From Coccinella septempunctata (lineage: Eukaryota; Arthropoda; Insecta; Coleoptera; Coccinellidae): DNA of 64,000 nucleotides. The notes under the pieces were generated by a model. It saw only the letters and a program-made list of their open reading frames with translations. It was not told the origin of the DNA and ran no database searches. This document shows, in pieces, positions 32,702-45,257 of the stretch. The position numbers and the translations under genes are program-made. Each line of letters opens with the position of its first letter. The first letter of the stretch is position 1. Location of the stretch: the NCBI RefSeq assembly GCF_907165205.1, contig NC_058197.1, forward strand, positions 1,924,501 through 1,988,500, written 5' to 3'.

Positions 32702-35070
32702 ATGAACATGGATGCAAATACTATTAATATGTCACCGGGGGGATTATTCCACAACATCAGGGAGATATATGGTGGGGACGTTCGCCGTAGATGTAAAGCC
32801 TTTGTGAACTTGAACAAAAAACTGGCATCGTTAAAAAATAGAGTTGTTTTCTTGTTACAATGTAGAGGGAGGCAAGTTATTCCCGAACATATAATCGGTA
32901 ATATAGGCAGGTTCACACCTTGCAGATAGAGGAGCATCCCTACACGAAGTTGGTTGAAAAGTGTATGAACAGATTTCGCAAGTCTATTCTTAATATTGAG
33001 ATCAAGATTTCACTGTGGAAGAAGACAAGAACCGAAAACTCCATAAAAGTGGTCATCCAGGTCTTGCAGAGTTTGTTGCATCCTACAACATTCATCGGTG
33101 TTAAGAATTTGGCGGAGAGTGTTTTTCTTTCCACTTTTCATGAAACAAAGTCTAGAAATGTCAGAAAGCTGAGTAGATTGGAGGGGGCACAGGTACAGCC
33201 CTTTACCATCATGGAGTCTGATACTTTTATCATGAACTATACAACTGTTGATATACCCCAGGAGGTAAAATCCACTCTAAGTTTGGGCCCTAAGCATGGT
33301 ATTATCCCTAAGCAGATACCTAAGTTGGAGCTCATTAAGGACATAGAACATTTCACCCAGAACATTACCGATAGTGAGGTTGAAAGAAACTCAATAAGAG
33401 CTAGGTGTGTGGGAATAATCAATAATTTTTTAAGAAATAGAGGACAACGAAGTGACCCCCTAGCAGGGCACTACTCTGCCACAACGAAATTTGTTAGAGA
33501 CCATCCAGAGATTATTATTTGCGCATCAGATAAGGGCAACAGTACTGTATTGATGTACAAAGACGAGTACATGAATGAAGACAAAAATATGTTGAGTGAT
33601 GAGATGACGTACCTAATAGTGACTGTTGACCCCACCAAGAGGTTGCAGGACAGAGTGAACAAATTTTTGAAAATTCTAAAAAGTGATGGAAAGATATCAG
33701 AGGCCGATTATAAATCACTTATTTCTCACAATAGCGTCTCCCCCAAGATCTATTTTCTCAGGAAAACACACAAAGAAGGGTTAAAACTCAGACCTATAGT
33801 TAGTTGTATCAATTCACCCACTCATAAGATAGGAAGATACATACACACCATCCTTAATGGTGTTCTTTCCACGTCAGTATATAATGTCAAGAACTCGCAT
33901 ACTTTGGTGGAGGAGCTGAGACTGATCGAGGTACCAAATGATTATGTGCTCATATCTCTGGACGTGGTATCTTTGTTTACGAACATTCCTGAAAGTTTGG
34001 TGAAGACAGCGTTGACACAGAGCTGGCAGTACATTAGAAATTTTACAGTCCTTGAAAAACAGGAGTTCCTGCAGCTGGTTGACTTGTGTTTTGATGGGGG
34101 CTATTTCGTATTCTGTGGAAGATTTTTTAAACAAAGGGATGGCACAGCGATGGGCGCACCGGAGAGCCCATCATTTTCTGATATAGTCATGCACGCTCTA
34201 TTCCGTTATGTAGTATCTAGGTTGAATTTCGCGATTCCGTTAATAAAGTTGTATGTGGACGATACACTTCTTCTTGTACCGAAATCACAGATAGAAACAA
34301 CAGTAAGTGTGTTCAATTCCTATTATCAGAAAATAAGATTCACCCTTGAAATGGAAAAAGATTGCAGCATTCCATTTTTGGACCTACTTATTGTAAGGGA
34401 AAACAATAAACTTATCAGCAACTGGTATACCAAGCCCACACATTCGGGCAGATGTATTAACTACTTGTCTAACCACAGTTATAGCCAAAAGAGAAATGTG
34501 GCGTTCAATCTGGTCAACAGAGCTGTATCGGAGTATGTCACACCGGGATTGGAAGAGCCTTCAGCCAGTAATGATAACAGTGTTAGGAGGTTCACAAGAC
34601 TGGTTATGTATCCTGGGCTGTCATACCAGATAAACAGGGTGTTTCGGGAGCACAATGTGACAGCTGCCTTTTACAATAAGATCAATGTGAAGAAGAGATT
34701 CTTCACCAAGCTCAAAGACGACACCCCCATCCTAAAACAATCAGAGGTGATATACAAGATTCCGTGTGGTGACTGCGAGAGATGTTATGTGGGCCAAACC
34801 AAGCAGTTGCTCCAGGACAGAATCAGACAACACCAAAATGACGTAAACAAGAGGGATAAAAGTACACAGAGGACAGCACTAGCCACACATGCAATAGTGA
34901 ATTCACATAGTTTTGACTTCTCGAATGTTTCCATATTGGACAAAGAATCAGGCTATAATAGAAGACTCATTAGTGAAATGATACACATACAAAGACAGTG
35001 CACGGTGAATTTTAGAGAGGACACGCAAGACTTAAGCTCGGTGTACCATAGCCTCATAGCTAACATGTAG
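32702..35070 (+). pseudogene. PLE RT/GIY-YIG, copy 3, nearly intact
   Basis: The best preserved PLE copy. From 32920 the frame is open for 716 codons to TAG 35068-35070 and joins N-terminal domain, RT and endonuclease without the 2-base defect of the left copies. YVDD lies at 34252-34263 and the GIY-YIG start (IYKIPCGDC) near 34750. A one-base deletion near 32908 (ATAGG for ATAAGG) breaks the first ~70 codons. It carries the same 123-bp in-frame deletion as copy 1, between RT and endonuclease. Confidence 0.88.
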
Positions 35071-35558
35071 TTTTGCTCGGTTTGTTAACAACTTTGTGCA
35101 ATGTTCTGTTTGTTTTATCTTAGCATAGATGGCGTTGACAGCTGTGACATACCACTAACCCAGAGAAAAAAAGAAAAAGAAAATGTATTCTGTGTTAGTC
35201 CCCTTTTTAACCTCGACTCTTATAATAGTCTTCAAATTTACCCATGTAACAGAACTCAACAAAAAATCTTTCTAGATCAACAATTTTGTGACAATATCTG
35301 GCGAATGTCCAACTTATTTTTCTCATGTTTGACGATTCAAAAATTTCTTCTTTAAATAGAATAAAATAAGGTGAGTGCTTTGTCATGGCTTTCGTCTCCT
35401 ATGTTAAACGTTAATGTTTACTTGTTTCCCACAGCCTTGAGAAAGGAGAAATGCTTCTCCGAAACGTCGGCAAATTTTGAATAAAATTTTTGAATAATAA
35501 GTGTCCAAATTCCTGCTATCTTTATTGAGTTTAATGAACATGGATGCGAATACTATTA
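35071..35558 (+). repeat. PLE terminal repeat, outer right
   Basis: Leader ORF 35101-35355, intron 35371-35434 with consensus donor and acceptor, hammerhead-like motif 35433-35471, and first ORF codons up to ACTATTA, then unit sequence ACAGATAATAAC. Confidence 0.85.
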
Positions 35559-35922
35559 ACAGATAATAACTATCTGGATAAGCAAGTATTGAAGCGCATT
35601 AGTATTTCAATTCTTAAGTTTGTTTCAAATCTCGCTGCTCCAAACAATATTTCAAAATTAATAATTTCTAGAGAATTCTTTTTCATCATTTACATTCACG
35701 TTGTAGATGGTATACACGTTTTTCCTGAGGAAATAAAACTATAGAAAGAATGTCCCTGAATAGATTTAACGACTCTGATGTATATGCAGAAATCCATGTA
35801 GGTTCCTATATATAAGTACAGAATCGTTATTTTTTGTTTTCACCCTAATTATACGGAGCACTACTATCTACTTCATGAATTTCATTTTCAAGGTCTTAAC
35901 CGGGAAACCGAAAAGTTTTGAG

Positions 35923-35925
<3 letters not shown>
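35559..35925 (-). repeat. Macrosatellite fragment flanking the PLE (right)
   Basis: Unit sequence covering the antisense ORF region up to the microsatellite edge. With the following Dong piece it duplicates 54.36-55.21 kb almost exactly, including a missing A in the IKT codons. Confidence 0.9.
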
Positions 35926-35964
<39 letters not shown>

Positions 35965-36419
35965 TCTGGCCTGCCTGGCAGCTATCTGGTAGATGGCCTG
36001 CCAGGTAGCCATCGTAACGACGTAGACGGTGCAGCCAGCCACGCCTGCTGTCCGCAGTCCCATTCCTTCTTCCTCTCTCTTTCACATCCTTCATAGGGGT
36101 GCTCTTTCTGCTCTCATTTCTCTACCCCTCACCCAAACCGAGAAAGGGGAGCACAAACCCATGAAAATGGTGATTACGAGAAGCCTCGGAAACAAGTCGC
36201 TGCCTGGGGATCGTCAGGGCATGTCTGGAGCCGGCGCTGGACATGACAGCATGCGGGACGTCGGTGGCAGGATGTTGAGGAAGCGGGCTCCTGCTGCAAA
36301 ATAAGCTACAGCTCCAAAGCAACAACAGCAACCAACGAGTCCAATTCAATTGCCGACTCGAACCGCTGAAGGTGCTGCGCAGGATATTCAGCCAGTGCTC
36401 ACCCAAGCGGGGTTAGTGA
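35926..36419 (+). mobile_element. (AAT)n plus Dong/R4-type 5' end fragment
   Basis: About 12 AAT units, then the Dong 5' end from TGTCTGGCC (35963) through the ATG at 36161 and the first ~80 codons, with the same TAA stop as copy D1. It ends at GTTAGTGAGA, fused to unit sequence AATTCTTTTTC through a shared GAGAA. Non-LTR elements normally lose their 5' end, so this 3' loss points to a later deletion. Confidence 0.88.
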
Positions 36420-36684
36420 GAATTCTTTTTCATCATTTACATTCACGTTGTAGATGGTATACACGTTTTTTCTGAGGAAATAAAAACTATAGAAAGAATG
36501 TCCCTGAATAGATTTAACGACTCTGATGTATATGCAGAAATCCATGTAGGTTCCTATATATAAGTACAGAATCGTTATTTTTTATTTTCACCCTAATTAT
36601 ACGAAGCACTAGTATCTACTTCATGAATTTCATTTTCAATGTCTTAACCGGGAAACCGAAAAATTTTGAGTATATAATAATGAA

Positions 36685-36725
<41 letters not shown>

Positions 36726-38268
36726 AAAATGAAATATTCTCATATTATAAGAGCTAAAAACTTGGTTTCTTAAAAAACGGCATGGATTACCCATCGAGTA
36801 ACATGTGACTCTGGTGACATGACATTGAATTTTCCAAGATTTCCAGCTTTCAGTATGCTTTAACGATAGGATGGTGCAACATTCAGGAATTGTTGTCGAA
36901 GTCATAATGTATTTTTAACAGCATATCCACCAAAAAATTCTTTCGTTTCGTACTTTCATCGAAAAAAATTTGTTTAAATGAAAACCTCTATTTTAGTCGA
37001 ATTATGATCCATCCTATCCTTATTATGCCCAAAATTGACAAGGTATTCCTGGATACGGAATATTCTGCTATCGTTTTTCAAAATGAGGAATTATACGGAA
37101 ATAACTTGATATTAGTCCGAAAGTCACACTAAAACATTTGAAAGGCCTCACTATCTCCAAAATTTAAGACGAAATTCGGAAATTATATTCACGCCCAGTA
37201 CGAAAAGAAGATATTAAAAAAAAATAACCAATGCAAGTGACATTCAGTAAAGTGAAAATAAAATATCGCCAAAATAATGTCGAAATTAGACATAGTCAAA
37301 CTTATGCAAGTTTTTGGCCGTCCAACTTCATTTGCTGTTTAGATTAGATATTTTATGATTTCTACGCTGATCCGGCCATCGAAAATATTCAAAATGATTT
37401 TGAAAAGGCCGTTTTATAGAAGAAAGTTCTATTTTGAGATGCTGGGGTTCGAACATAAATCGATAATTCCGAAAAATGCATCAACAATCAAATATCTTAT
37501 TTCAAAATACTTCAAAGTTCATGCTAAACAATTCCTTGTTTTCGCAGGTAGTAATTATGACCAAATCGGTCCGTTGCGGGCGGAAACGTTGAGGGATGGT
37601 TTATTGTATTGGTTATACTGTACCTGTGTTATTCTGTACCTGTCACCTAGTCAAAGTACCAAATATTTTACTGTATACTTGAATACGTCAATGGTTTTGA
37701 ATAGGGTTTTTTTTGCTTATCAAGAAATAGTAGTCCCGTAGATCAGTTATGGCACTTTTTTGGTTTCCATGATATTGTTCTGGTTTTTTTTACAGATAAA
37801 TCCCCTTTGTTTTTGTCAAGAGAAATGAGATTTCGATAATTAAGTATGAACGTTGACTTCTATTCTATCTGTCTATTATATTCGTTAATGTAAACTGTTC
37901 TTTGTTTCAGGCTCAGGTAATTTCTTTTGAAACTAATTCATTTTAATGAAACATCCTCTACACATCCATATAGCTCATGGAAAACTTCGAAAAACCGAAT
38001 AAAAAAGTTACTTTCTTTCGTCATGAATTTCTTAAAATGGATTGCTGAAATTTATTAGAGAAAATAACGAAAAATTTTGGTTGCAGTAGCCTTTTTCTTG
38101 AGGTTGAAACTGGAATAATAATATTCGCGAGAGTACTGAAGCTGGCATATGGAATAATGAGAAAACAATATAAAAAATTACGGTGCGTAGCGTAGCGTTA
38201 GATCTATGACGCCATTATAACTAGTGAAACTCAAAAGAGCAAATTTTTCCAATTATCTGTAGGATATC
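36420..38268 (-). repeat. Macrosatellite unit part between Dong piece and element C
   Basis: Opposite-strand unit, mirror of left 23783-25625. Holds the antisense ORF end, (TAAA)n at 36681-36722, the 60-codon ORF (36730-36905 on -), the fused 128-codon ORF and unit sequence to the C junction. No element A insertion here. Confidence 0.93.
37355..37741 (+). other. Fused 128-codon ORF (right arm)
   Basis: Counterpart of 24310-24696 with the same 11-bp deletion. Its N-terminus (MISTLIRPSK) is closer to U1 than to its palindrome partner, suggesting sequence exchange among units. Confidence 0.3.
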
Positions 38269-38547
38269 CGGAGGCGCTGGATTTATGTTGGGAGAATTGC
38301 GGGAAAATCAGTTTCTGAAATGGATATAAAATCTTTTTTGGAGGGTGTACCTGGAAGTGATCAGATAATTGTGAAGAAACTAAACACAGTTGGCCAAAAC
38401 TCTGCTTTTAGTATTGGTCTCCCATCAAAGGAAGCTCTTGATGAGGTCTTCAGCGATTCTTTTTGGCCGGAAGGTATAGTCTTGAGGGAATTTTCCTTTG
38501 ATAAACAATTTTTTCAGAAGTCCAGAGAGAATCAATTGATGGCATAG
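38269..38547 (+). pseudogene. Element C ORF1 C-terminus (right arm)
   Basis: 93 codons open from the element edge to TAG. Ends in the FWPEGIVLREF segment and a short tail. An ATG at 38320 exists but is internal to the original ORF. Overlaps the endonuclease frame by about 40 bases in the -1 register. Confidence 0.6.
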
Positions 38548-39830
38548 TATCGGAGCATTGTGCTGCAAAGCGTCATTTCTGCCTTCTCCTTCAGAATGTC
38601 CAGTCTCTGGGTACTGCTCTCAATAAGCTGCACTTGATGGCTCTGGAAGAGGGTGCAGACATAGTGGCGATAACTGAGCATTGGAAATCCAAAGATGAAC
38701 TCGAAGCCGGCATGTTGGAGGGTTACAAGCTTGTTTCAAGTTTTTGCCGTTTGAAAGGAAGACATGGTGGAACTGCAATTTACTGCAAGGAAGATCTGAA
38801 GTGTACTGATAGGCAAGATTATAATTCACTAAGTATTCCTAATGTCATTGAATGTTGTGCTGCCAGTTTGTATATGGAAAACTGTAAAATGCTTATTATT
38901 TGTATCTATAGGCCTAATACCCCGCCATTAGCCGATGTTGTACAGTTCCTCGAATGCCTGAGAGAAATTTTTGAGCGTTGCTTGTCGGAGACATCTGACT
39001 ATATTCTGGTAGGAGATTTTAACCTAGATATTCTGTCTTCTTCTTCTGATGTTAGAGAATTTCTGTCTTTGTTGGAGAATTTCAATGTCAGAATTACAAA
39101 TTTTAAGCCAACACGTCCTGTGTCTGGCTCTTGTATAGACAATGTGTTCACCTCCCTTAGCGGTAATACTAATGTAGTTGAGTACCACATCTCAGATCAT
39201 TCAGGATTGAAGTTTATCTCCACATTGATTTGCGGTGACAAAATGAAGAATAAATTTGTAAAGAAAAGAATTATAAATGACAAATCAATTGAGAGGTTTT
39301 TACGGGAACTGTCACTGATGGAATGGGATGGTGTTTACGGCAGCAAACTTGATCCTAGTCAACTTTGGAATGTTTTCCACCAACGTTTTTCGGAAATTTT
39401 TGAGCTGTGTTTTCCTAAAGTTGCTATTCGACTGGTTTCTCCTGGTGTTTTTAGACAAACTCCCGAAATTAAAAAACCGAAAGATACCCTAGACAAACTT
39501 TATGTTATATCATTCTGTAAACCAGAATTCAGGGATGTCTATAGGTCCACTAAAAGGAGATATGATTCTCTTTTGACCACAACGAAGAGAGAATATTTCA
39601 ACGAGATCATTGTAAATTCTGAAAATAAATCCAAAGCTTCGTGGAGGATTATTAATTCTCTAACCAAGAATAAAGTTCATAACGAGGTATCTCTTGGTCA
39701 AAGCGACCACTCAGCTCTGGCAAATCGGTTCAATACATTTTTTGCAAATATTCCAGTTAAATTAACTGAAGGTTTAACCAGATCTATTGTTTATTGTTTA
39801 TTGTTAATCAGGACACATACAGGTAATTAA
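38505..39830 (+). pseudogene. Element C endonuclease domain (right arm)
   Basis: APE motifs VAITEHW, GGTAIYC, GDFNLDI and SDHSGLKF (the left copy has SDHLGLKF). The frame ends in the foreign block at TAA 39828-39830. It is in the same phase as the RT frame downstream, consistent with one ORF2 split by an insertion. Confidence 0.82.
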
Positions 39831-40208
39831 ATACCCAAAAAATGGTCACAATTTAGATTTAAAAAAAAAAAAAAAAATAGAAGTACCTTAGAAAAAGCAA
39901 AAAAAATGCTGGAGAATTAAAATTACGTATTCAATATAAAAAGAAAAAACCACCACAACAGTATACATCATCCATGTGGGCCGAAAGTCAGAATACCGCG
40001 ATCAATGGTAAGATGTGATGAAATAATTCTTTAGCCTTGACTTGACAGAAATTGTGCTGAGAAAAAATGGGTCAATTACTTCTTTAAAGCTGTTACATTG
40101 ACTGAGCATTCTATGAACAGGAGAGTTCATAGCGCTATTGGTTTGTCTCTTCGGTATGTGAAAAATTGCCTAATCCTCCTTATTGGAGCGTAAATATTCA
40201 GTCTGGAG
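39785..40208 (+). other. Foreign ~0.4 kb block inside element C (right arm)
   Basis: Same block as in the left copy with a 9-bp difference near 39812 and a longer poly-A. Donor-like ATG|GTAAGATG at about 40007 and AG-ending pyrimidine stretches at 40033-40047. Two protein-like reading stretches flank this possible short intron. Unidentified; possibly a transduced exon or small repeat. Confidence 0.5.
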
Positions 40209-41996
40209 GTGATGAAGATACTTTCCAGGTCCCCATTCATCAATTTCCGAAGAAATATGATGTCTATTATCCCTAATTCTCAGAGCAAACTTGATAATTC
40301 TTTTTTCATGTTTGATATTACGCAGGACGAAATTGTACAAGTTGTGAAATCTTTGAAAACCAATACATCATGGGGCCATGATGAGATACCGATGAAAGTG
40401 ATAAAAGCATCGATAGACTTTATCATTGAACCATTAACTTTTATAATCAATCGTTCTTTCACGGAGGGTATTTTTCCGGATAATCTGAAGATTACTATAG
40501 TCAAACCCCTACATAAAAAAGGTAGCAAAGATGACCTTAACAACTATAGGCCCATAAGCATCCTCTCTTCATTTTCTAAAGTTTTTGAAAAGATTTTAAG
40601 CAATAGAATGTCCAATTGTTTTCGTAAATTCAATGTTATTTCTGGATGTCAACATGGTTTTGTTAAAAATAAAAATATTGAAACCGCTATTTTTGAGCTC
40701 ATAAATGACATTGTTCTTGCTCTGGAGCAAGGACAAATTCCTATGGCACTGTTTTTGGACCTTTCGAAGGCTTTCTGTGTTGATCATCGGAAGCTTTTGG
40801 AAGTACTCGATAATTGTGATATCAGAGATAGTCAACTCAAACTCATAGAGAGCTATTTAAAGTCCAGAAAACAACGGGTAGTTCTGGAGGCTGATGGTGA
40901 AACCTTTGTCTCGGATGAAATTGAAACAATTTTAGGACTCCCTCAGGGTAGTATTGTTGGTCCTTTATTGTTCATAATTTATGTTAATTCTCTACCTAAG
41001 GCGATCAAAAGTGAATGTGAACCTCTAATTGAGAGGATGATGAAGAATATACCCTCATCTCGGACTGAAGTAAAATCACCAGCTGTTTTGACTAAAAGCA
41101 TTGAAACAAATCATGCTCTCTCAGTTAAGTCTACAATGCCGTCCCAGGATACTACCTCAATGAGATTATTTGCAGATGATACAAATATTTTGACCCGATC
41201 GTCATGTATTCCATACGCTGTTGATGTTTGCAATATTGTGGTTAACTCGGTAAAAACTTGGTTATGTAATTATAATCTTGTCCTAAACATTGAGAAGACT
41301 AAATGTATGATTTTTCATAGTGATAATTCCAAATTAGATTTTCCTGAAACTGTGGATATTCTTGATAGCTCTGTTGTGGTTGAAGATAATGTGAAATTTT
41401 TGGGTATAGTTCTTGACAGTCAATTAAAGTGGGGACCTCATACAGAACAACTTAAGACCAGATTAAGCTCTGCATGTTACACATTATTTATGTTAATTGG
41501 TCAAGTGAATTTCGATGTGCTCAAACTTCTCTATTTTGCAAATTTTCATTCCATACTTTCATATGGAATAATTTTTGGGGGTAGTTCATCAAATGTGGAA
41601 AATATTTTCGTTGTTCAAAAAAGGGCATTGCGTACTATGTTACGTTTGAGTTATAGAGAATCATGTATAGGAAATTTCGAAAAAAATAATATACTCACTG
41701 TCTATGGATTATATGTATATAGGCTCTTACTTTTTTTTAGAAAACGAATTCATTATTTTGAGGATTACAAAAATGTTAATAACACCAGAAGAATGTTTCC
41801 TTATAATGTACCTATTCATAGGACAATACTAAGGGAGAGAACTGTTGAATTTATGGCAATATCTATGTACAATGCTCTACCAAAAACTATTAGAATGATC
41901 ACTTGCGATGAGGATTTTAAGAAATCTTTATATTGTTTTATTTTGAAATCAGAGCCATACAGTTTATCTGAATTCATTTCGTACTGTAGGAGATAG
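40209..41996 (+). pseudogene. Element C reverse transcriptase and C-terminal domain (right arm)
   Basis: 595 open codons. RT motifs: NNYRPISILSSFSKVF, LFLDLSKAFCVDHRK, GLPQGSIVGPLL and FADD at 41169-41180. The C-terminal region (after LRTMLRLSYRE) runs to TAG 41994-41996. All core motifs look intact, but the domain lacks an ATG linked to the endonuclease. The left copy has lost the frame here. Confidence 0.85.
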
Positions 41997-42096
41997 GTAT
42001 GTTAATATTTTGTCTGTTTGATTCCTGTTCAATATGTTTTTTGACTTATTCCATTTTTATATCTTATTTGGTGTAATTTCTTGGAATTAATGAACA

Positions 42097-42518
42097 TATG
42101 ACTTTAGCCTTGCGGCTTTCACACTTCTCTCCAGAGGAAAATTCACTTATCCCAGATATCTCAGATATCAAAAGGATTAAGCTCTGTTGGAGCCCTTTCC
42201 AGGTTTTCGGGCTCGTGGTGGTGGTCGGTTCGGGTCGCTCCTCGGCTCCCTGCTGTAGGTTGGATTCCTGCTCCACCCGCACTTCCTGTCGGAGCAGACG
42301 GTGTTCCTCTGCATTCCCCATGTACTTGCGTACAGTTCTCGCCGTTCCGAGCAGTACCGCCTTCTGCATGACTTTATAAATATTTTCGTCCAACTGAAGT
42401 TTTCTCAAGTTCTCTAGTAATTTCTTCGGTATCAGGCCTGTAGATGAAATGACAATAGGGATGGTCTTTATATCTTTCAGCTTCCACTGTCTTCTGGTTT
42501 GTTCCACGAGATCTCTGT
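42097..42518 (-). mobile_element. Dong/R4-type 3' fragment (right arm)
   Basis: Mirror of 19546-19967; here the EEHRLL-following codon is CGA, so the frame is open. The fragment's 5' end (AGAGATCTCGTGG) is preceded by AATAATA and the 3' end of a second Dong, so one truncated Dong sits in the TAA run at another's tail. Confidence 0.88.
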
Positions 42519-42523
42519 ATTAT

Positions 42524-45257
42524 TATGACTTTAGCCTTGCGGCTTTCACACTCCTCTCCAGAGGAAAATTCACTTATCCCAGATATCTCAGATATCAAAA
42601 GGATTAAGCTCTGTTGGAGCCCTTTCCAGGTTTTCGGGCTCGTGGTGTTGGTCGGGTTCGGGTCGCTCCTCGGCTCCCTGCTGTAGGTTGGATTCCTGCT
42701 CCGTCCGCACTTCCTGTCGGAGCAGACGGTGTTCCTCTGAATTTCCCATGTACTTGCGTACAGTTCTCGCCGTTCCCAGCAGTACCGCCTTCTGCATCAC
42801 TCCATAGATATTTTCGTCCAGCTGAAGTTTCCTCAAGTTCTCTAGTAGTTTCTTCGGTATCAGGCCTGTAGATGATATGACAATAGGGATGGTCTTGACA
42901 TCTTTCAGCTTCCACTGTCTCCTGGTTTGCTCCTCGAGATCTCTGTACTTTGAAATTTTTTCAGTGTGCCTATCTAGAAGATTGTTATTATTTGGAATCG
43001 CCACATCGATGAAAAGTGCTGTGTCCTCATCCTTATTGAGCAATATGAGGTCTGGTCTATTGTGGGTTATTTTCCGGTCTGTGAGAACCGTGCGATCCCA
43101 ATAGAGCTTGTGATGTTCATTTTCCAATACAGCATCCGGATGGTAATTGTAATAAGAAACCTTTTTCGAACTTAGAAGTTGGTGTTTTAGTGCCAATTCT
43201 TGGTGAAGAATCTTCGCAACGGCATCATGTCTATTTTTGTACTCCGTGCCCGCGAACTTCTGACATCCCCCGGTGATGTGCTGGATAGTTTCATGTGTCG
43301 CACAGCCATAACGACAGCTATCATCCGCCACTGAGGCATCCTTGGCGATATATTTCATGTAGTTCCTTGTTGGAATCACCTGATCCTGGATGGCAAGCAT
43401 GAAGCCCTCTGTCTCAGGAAACAACCTTCCGGAAGTCAACCAGTAGTTCGACGCAGATATGTCAACGTAATCATGGTTGACCTCGTTCTGGTGCCTCCCA
43501 TGCAAAGGTTTGCCAATCAGTTTCTGCATTTTACTTTCTGCAGAGTGTTCGACGGTTTCCAAGTGGTCCTGCTGCAGCTTTAACGGTGTAGAAGTATCAG
43601 CAACACAAACTACTCGATGGAGTTCTGACTAAGCAGCCTTGCTCAGAAAATATTTTCGAAGTCCTTCAATTTCCTGGGTCATACGATTGAACAAATCAAC
43701 AATTCCTCTACCCCTAAGATGTCGTGGCAGCTCGGTCCGTTCTATTGAGCTTTTGGGGTGATGTTTATTGTGTTTAGTGAGCATCGTCCTTATTTTTCTT
43801 TGTAAGGCTGCTAAATCGGTGGTGGTCCAAGAGATGATACCGAATGAGTAGCTCAGCGCCGAGCAAGCGTAGGTATTGATAGCTTTTATCAGATTCTTGC
43901 TGTTAAGGCCAGTTCTCATTATCCTTCTCAATCTTCGGGTGAACTCCTCCGTTAGTTCTTTCTTCATCTGGCTCTGATTGATTTTTCTTGCCTGTTTTAT
44001 GCCCAGATACTTGTATGTGTCTCCTTCCTTCAATGCTTCAATTTCTGCACCTTCCCTGAGTTTGAACGTACCATCTTCTACTTTCCCTCTCGTTATGTTG
44101 AGCAGTCGACATTTTTCTAATCCAAACTTCATTTTGATGTCTTCCGAGAATCCTTCCACCATTTTCAGCATCTGTTGCATTTGTTTTTTGGTAGATGCGA
44201 AGAGTTTCAAATCGTCCATGTAAAGGAGATGATTCAGTTTCATCATAGTTCTACTGCCGCTTTTGATGGCAAATCCGTAGTCCGTAGAGTTCAATCTATG
44301 AGACAAGGGATTCAGAGCCATGCAGAACCACAGAGGGCTCAGCGAATCCCCTTGGAAAATTCCGCGTCTTATTGGAATAGGTCCTGTCGTAATGGAGCCA
44401 TCTGCTGCTTTCATTTGAAGACTAGTACGCCAGGTTGACATAGCGTTTTTCAGGAACTTAACAATATTGGGATCCACCTTGTAAATGTTCAAGATAGTCA
44501 AGAGCCATTCGTGAGGTATGGAATCGAATGCTTTCTTGTAGTCTATGTACGCAGCGTAAAGATTCCTTCGCTTGGAGAACGCTTGATTGCAGATAACTGA
44601 ATCAATTATTAGCTGTTCTTTGCACCCTCTGCTCTCTTTGGTGTATCCTTTTTGTTGCATGGCGATGATGTTATTCCTTTCGCAATGGTTGTGAATTCGA
44701 TTTGAAATGCACGATGTGATTAATTTGTACATCGTTGGAAGACATGTGATTGGTCGGTATTTGGATGGGTCTTCTGTATTCCTTTGGCCTTTAGGTAACA
44801 GGTACGTTGTGCCATGTGTAAGGAATATTGGCATTCTTTCAGGATTTTCAATGACATCATTTATTGCCGAGGTCAATTTGTCATGCATGATCCAAAGTTT
44901 CTTGATCCAGAAGTTCTGTAATCCATCAGGCCCAGGTGTTTTCCAGTTGTGTAGTCCTCAGATAGCTGATTTAACTTCTTCAATTGTGATTATGTCATGT
45001 TGCATCGGCTCATATTTTACAGCTTCAGACTTTTCATCTTCAATCCATGCGGTATCTCCATTGAACTGAGGTTTCGTTGATAATTGTTCGGTCCAGAATT
45101 GTTCAATGGCTTCTTTTGGTGGTAACTTTCCATTTTCTCCATCAGACGATGTGAGTGACCGGTAGAAAGTTTCTTCCGACTTTTCGAATGAATTGTTGTC
45201 TCTTTTCCGGCTATAATTGCTTTTATATCTTCTCAGGCGTTCTGCATACAGACTTAG
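42524..45257 (-). mobile_element. Dong/R4-type element D3, 5' part missing
   Basis: Contains RT, zinc motif and restriction-like endonuclease of an R4/Dong-type element. The outer edge at 45257 joins unit sequence through a shared TTTTGCTT, so the 5' loss looks like microhomology-mediated deletion. The left arm has no counterpart. Confidence 0.9.
42588..45255 (-). pseudogene. D3 ORF: RT plus restriction-like endonuclease, interrupted
   Basis: RT motifs YRPITCLPTMYKL, YIDYKKAFDSIPH, GIFQGDSLSPLW and YMDD. Then the CRYGCATHETIQHITGGC zinc motif and RPDLILLN...LFIDVAIP endonuclease core typical of the R2/R4 group. In-frame stops: TGA near 44958 (Arg in D1) and TAG 43629-43631 (Ser in D1). Otherwise close to D1. 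Confidence 0.87.

Larger units (their letters stand above)
38269..42096 (+). mobile_element. Element C, APE-type non-LTR retrotransposon (right arm)
   Basis: Same structure and truncation point as the left copy. Better preserved: the RT frame is uninterrupted to 41996. The 3' UTR ends at GGAATTAATGAA next to a reversed Dong 3' end. Confidence 0.9.

Noticed and set aside
35888..36406. Several 70-95 codon ORFs over the Dong 5' UTR, both strands
   Set aside because: They read through AAT repeats and antisense UTR and are not kept in frame as proteins.
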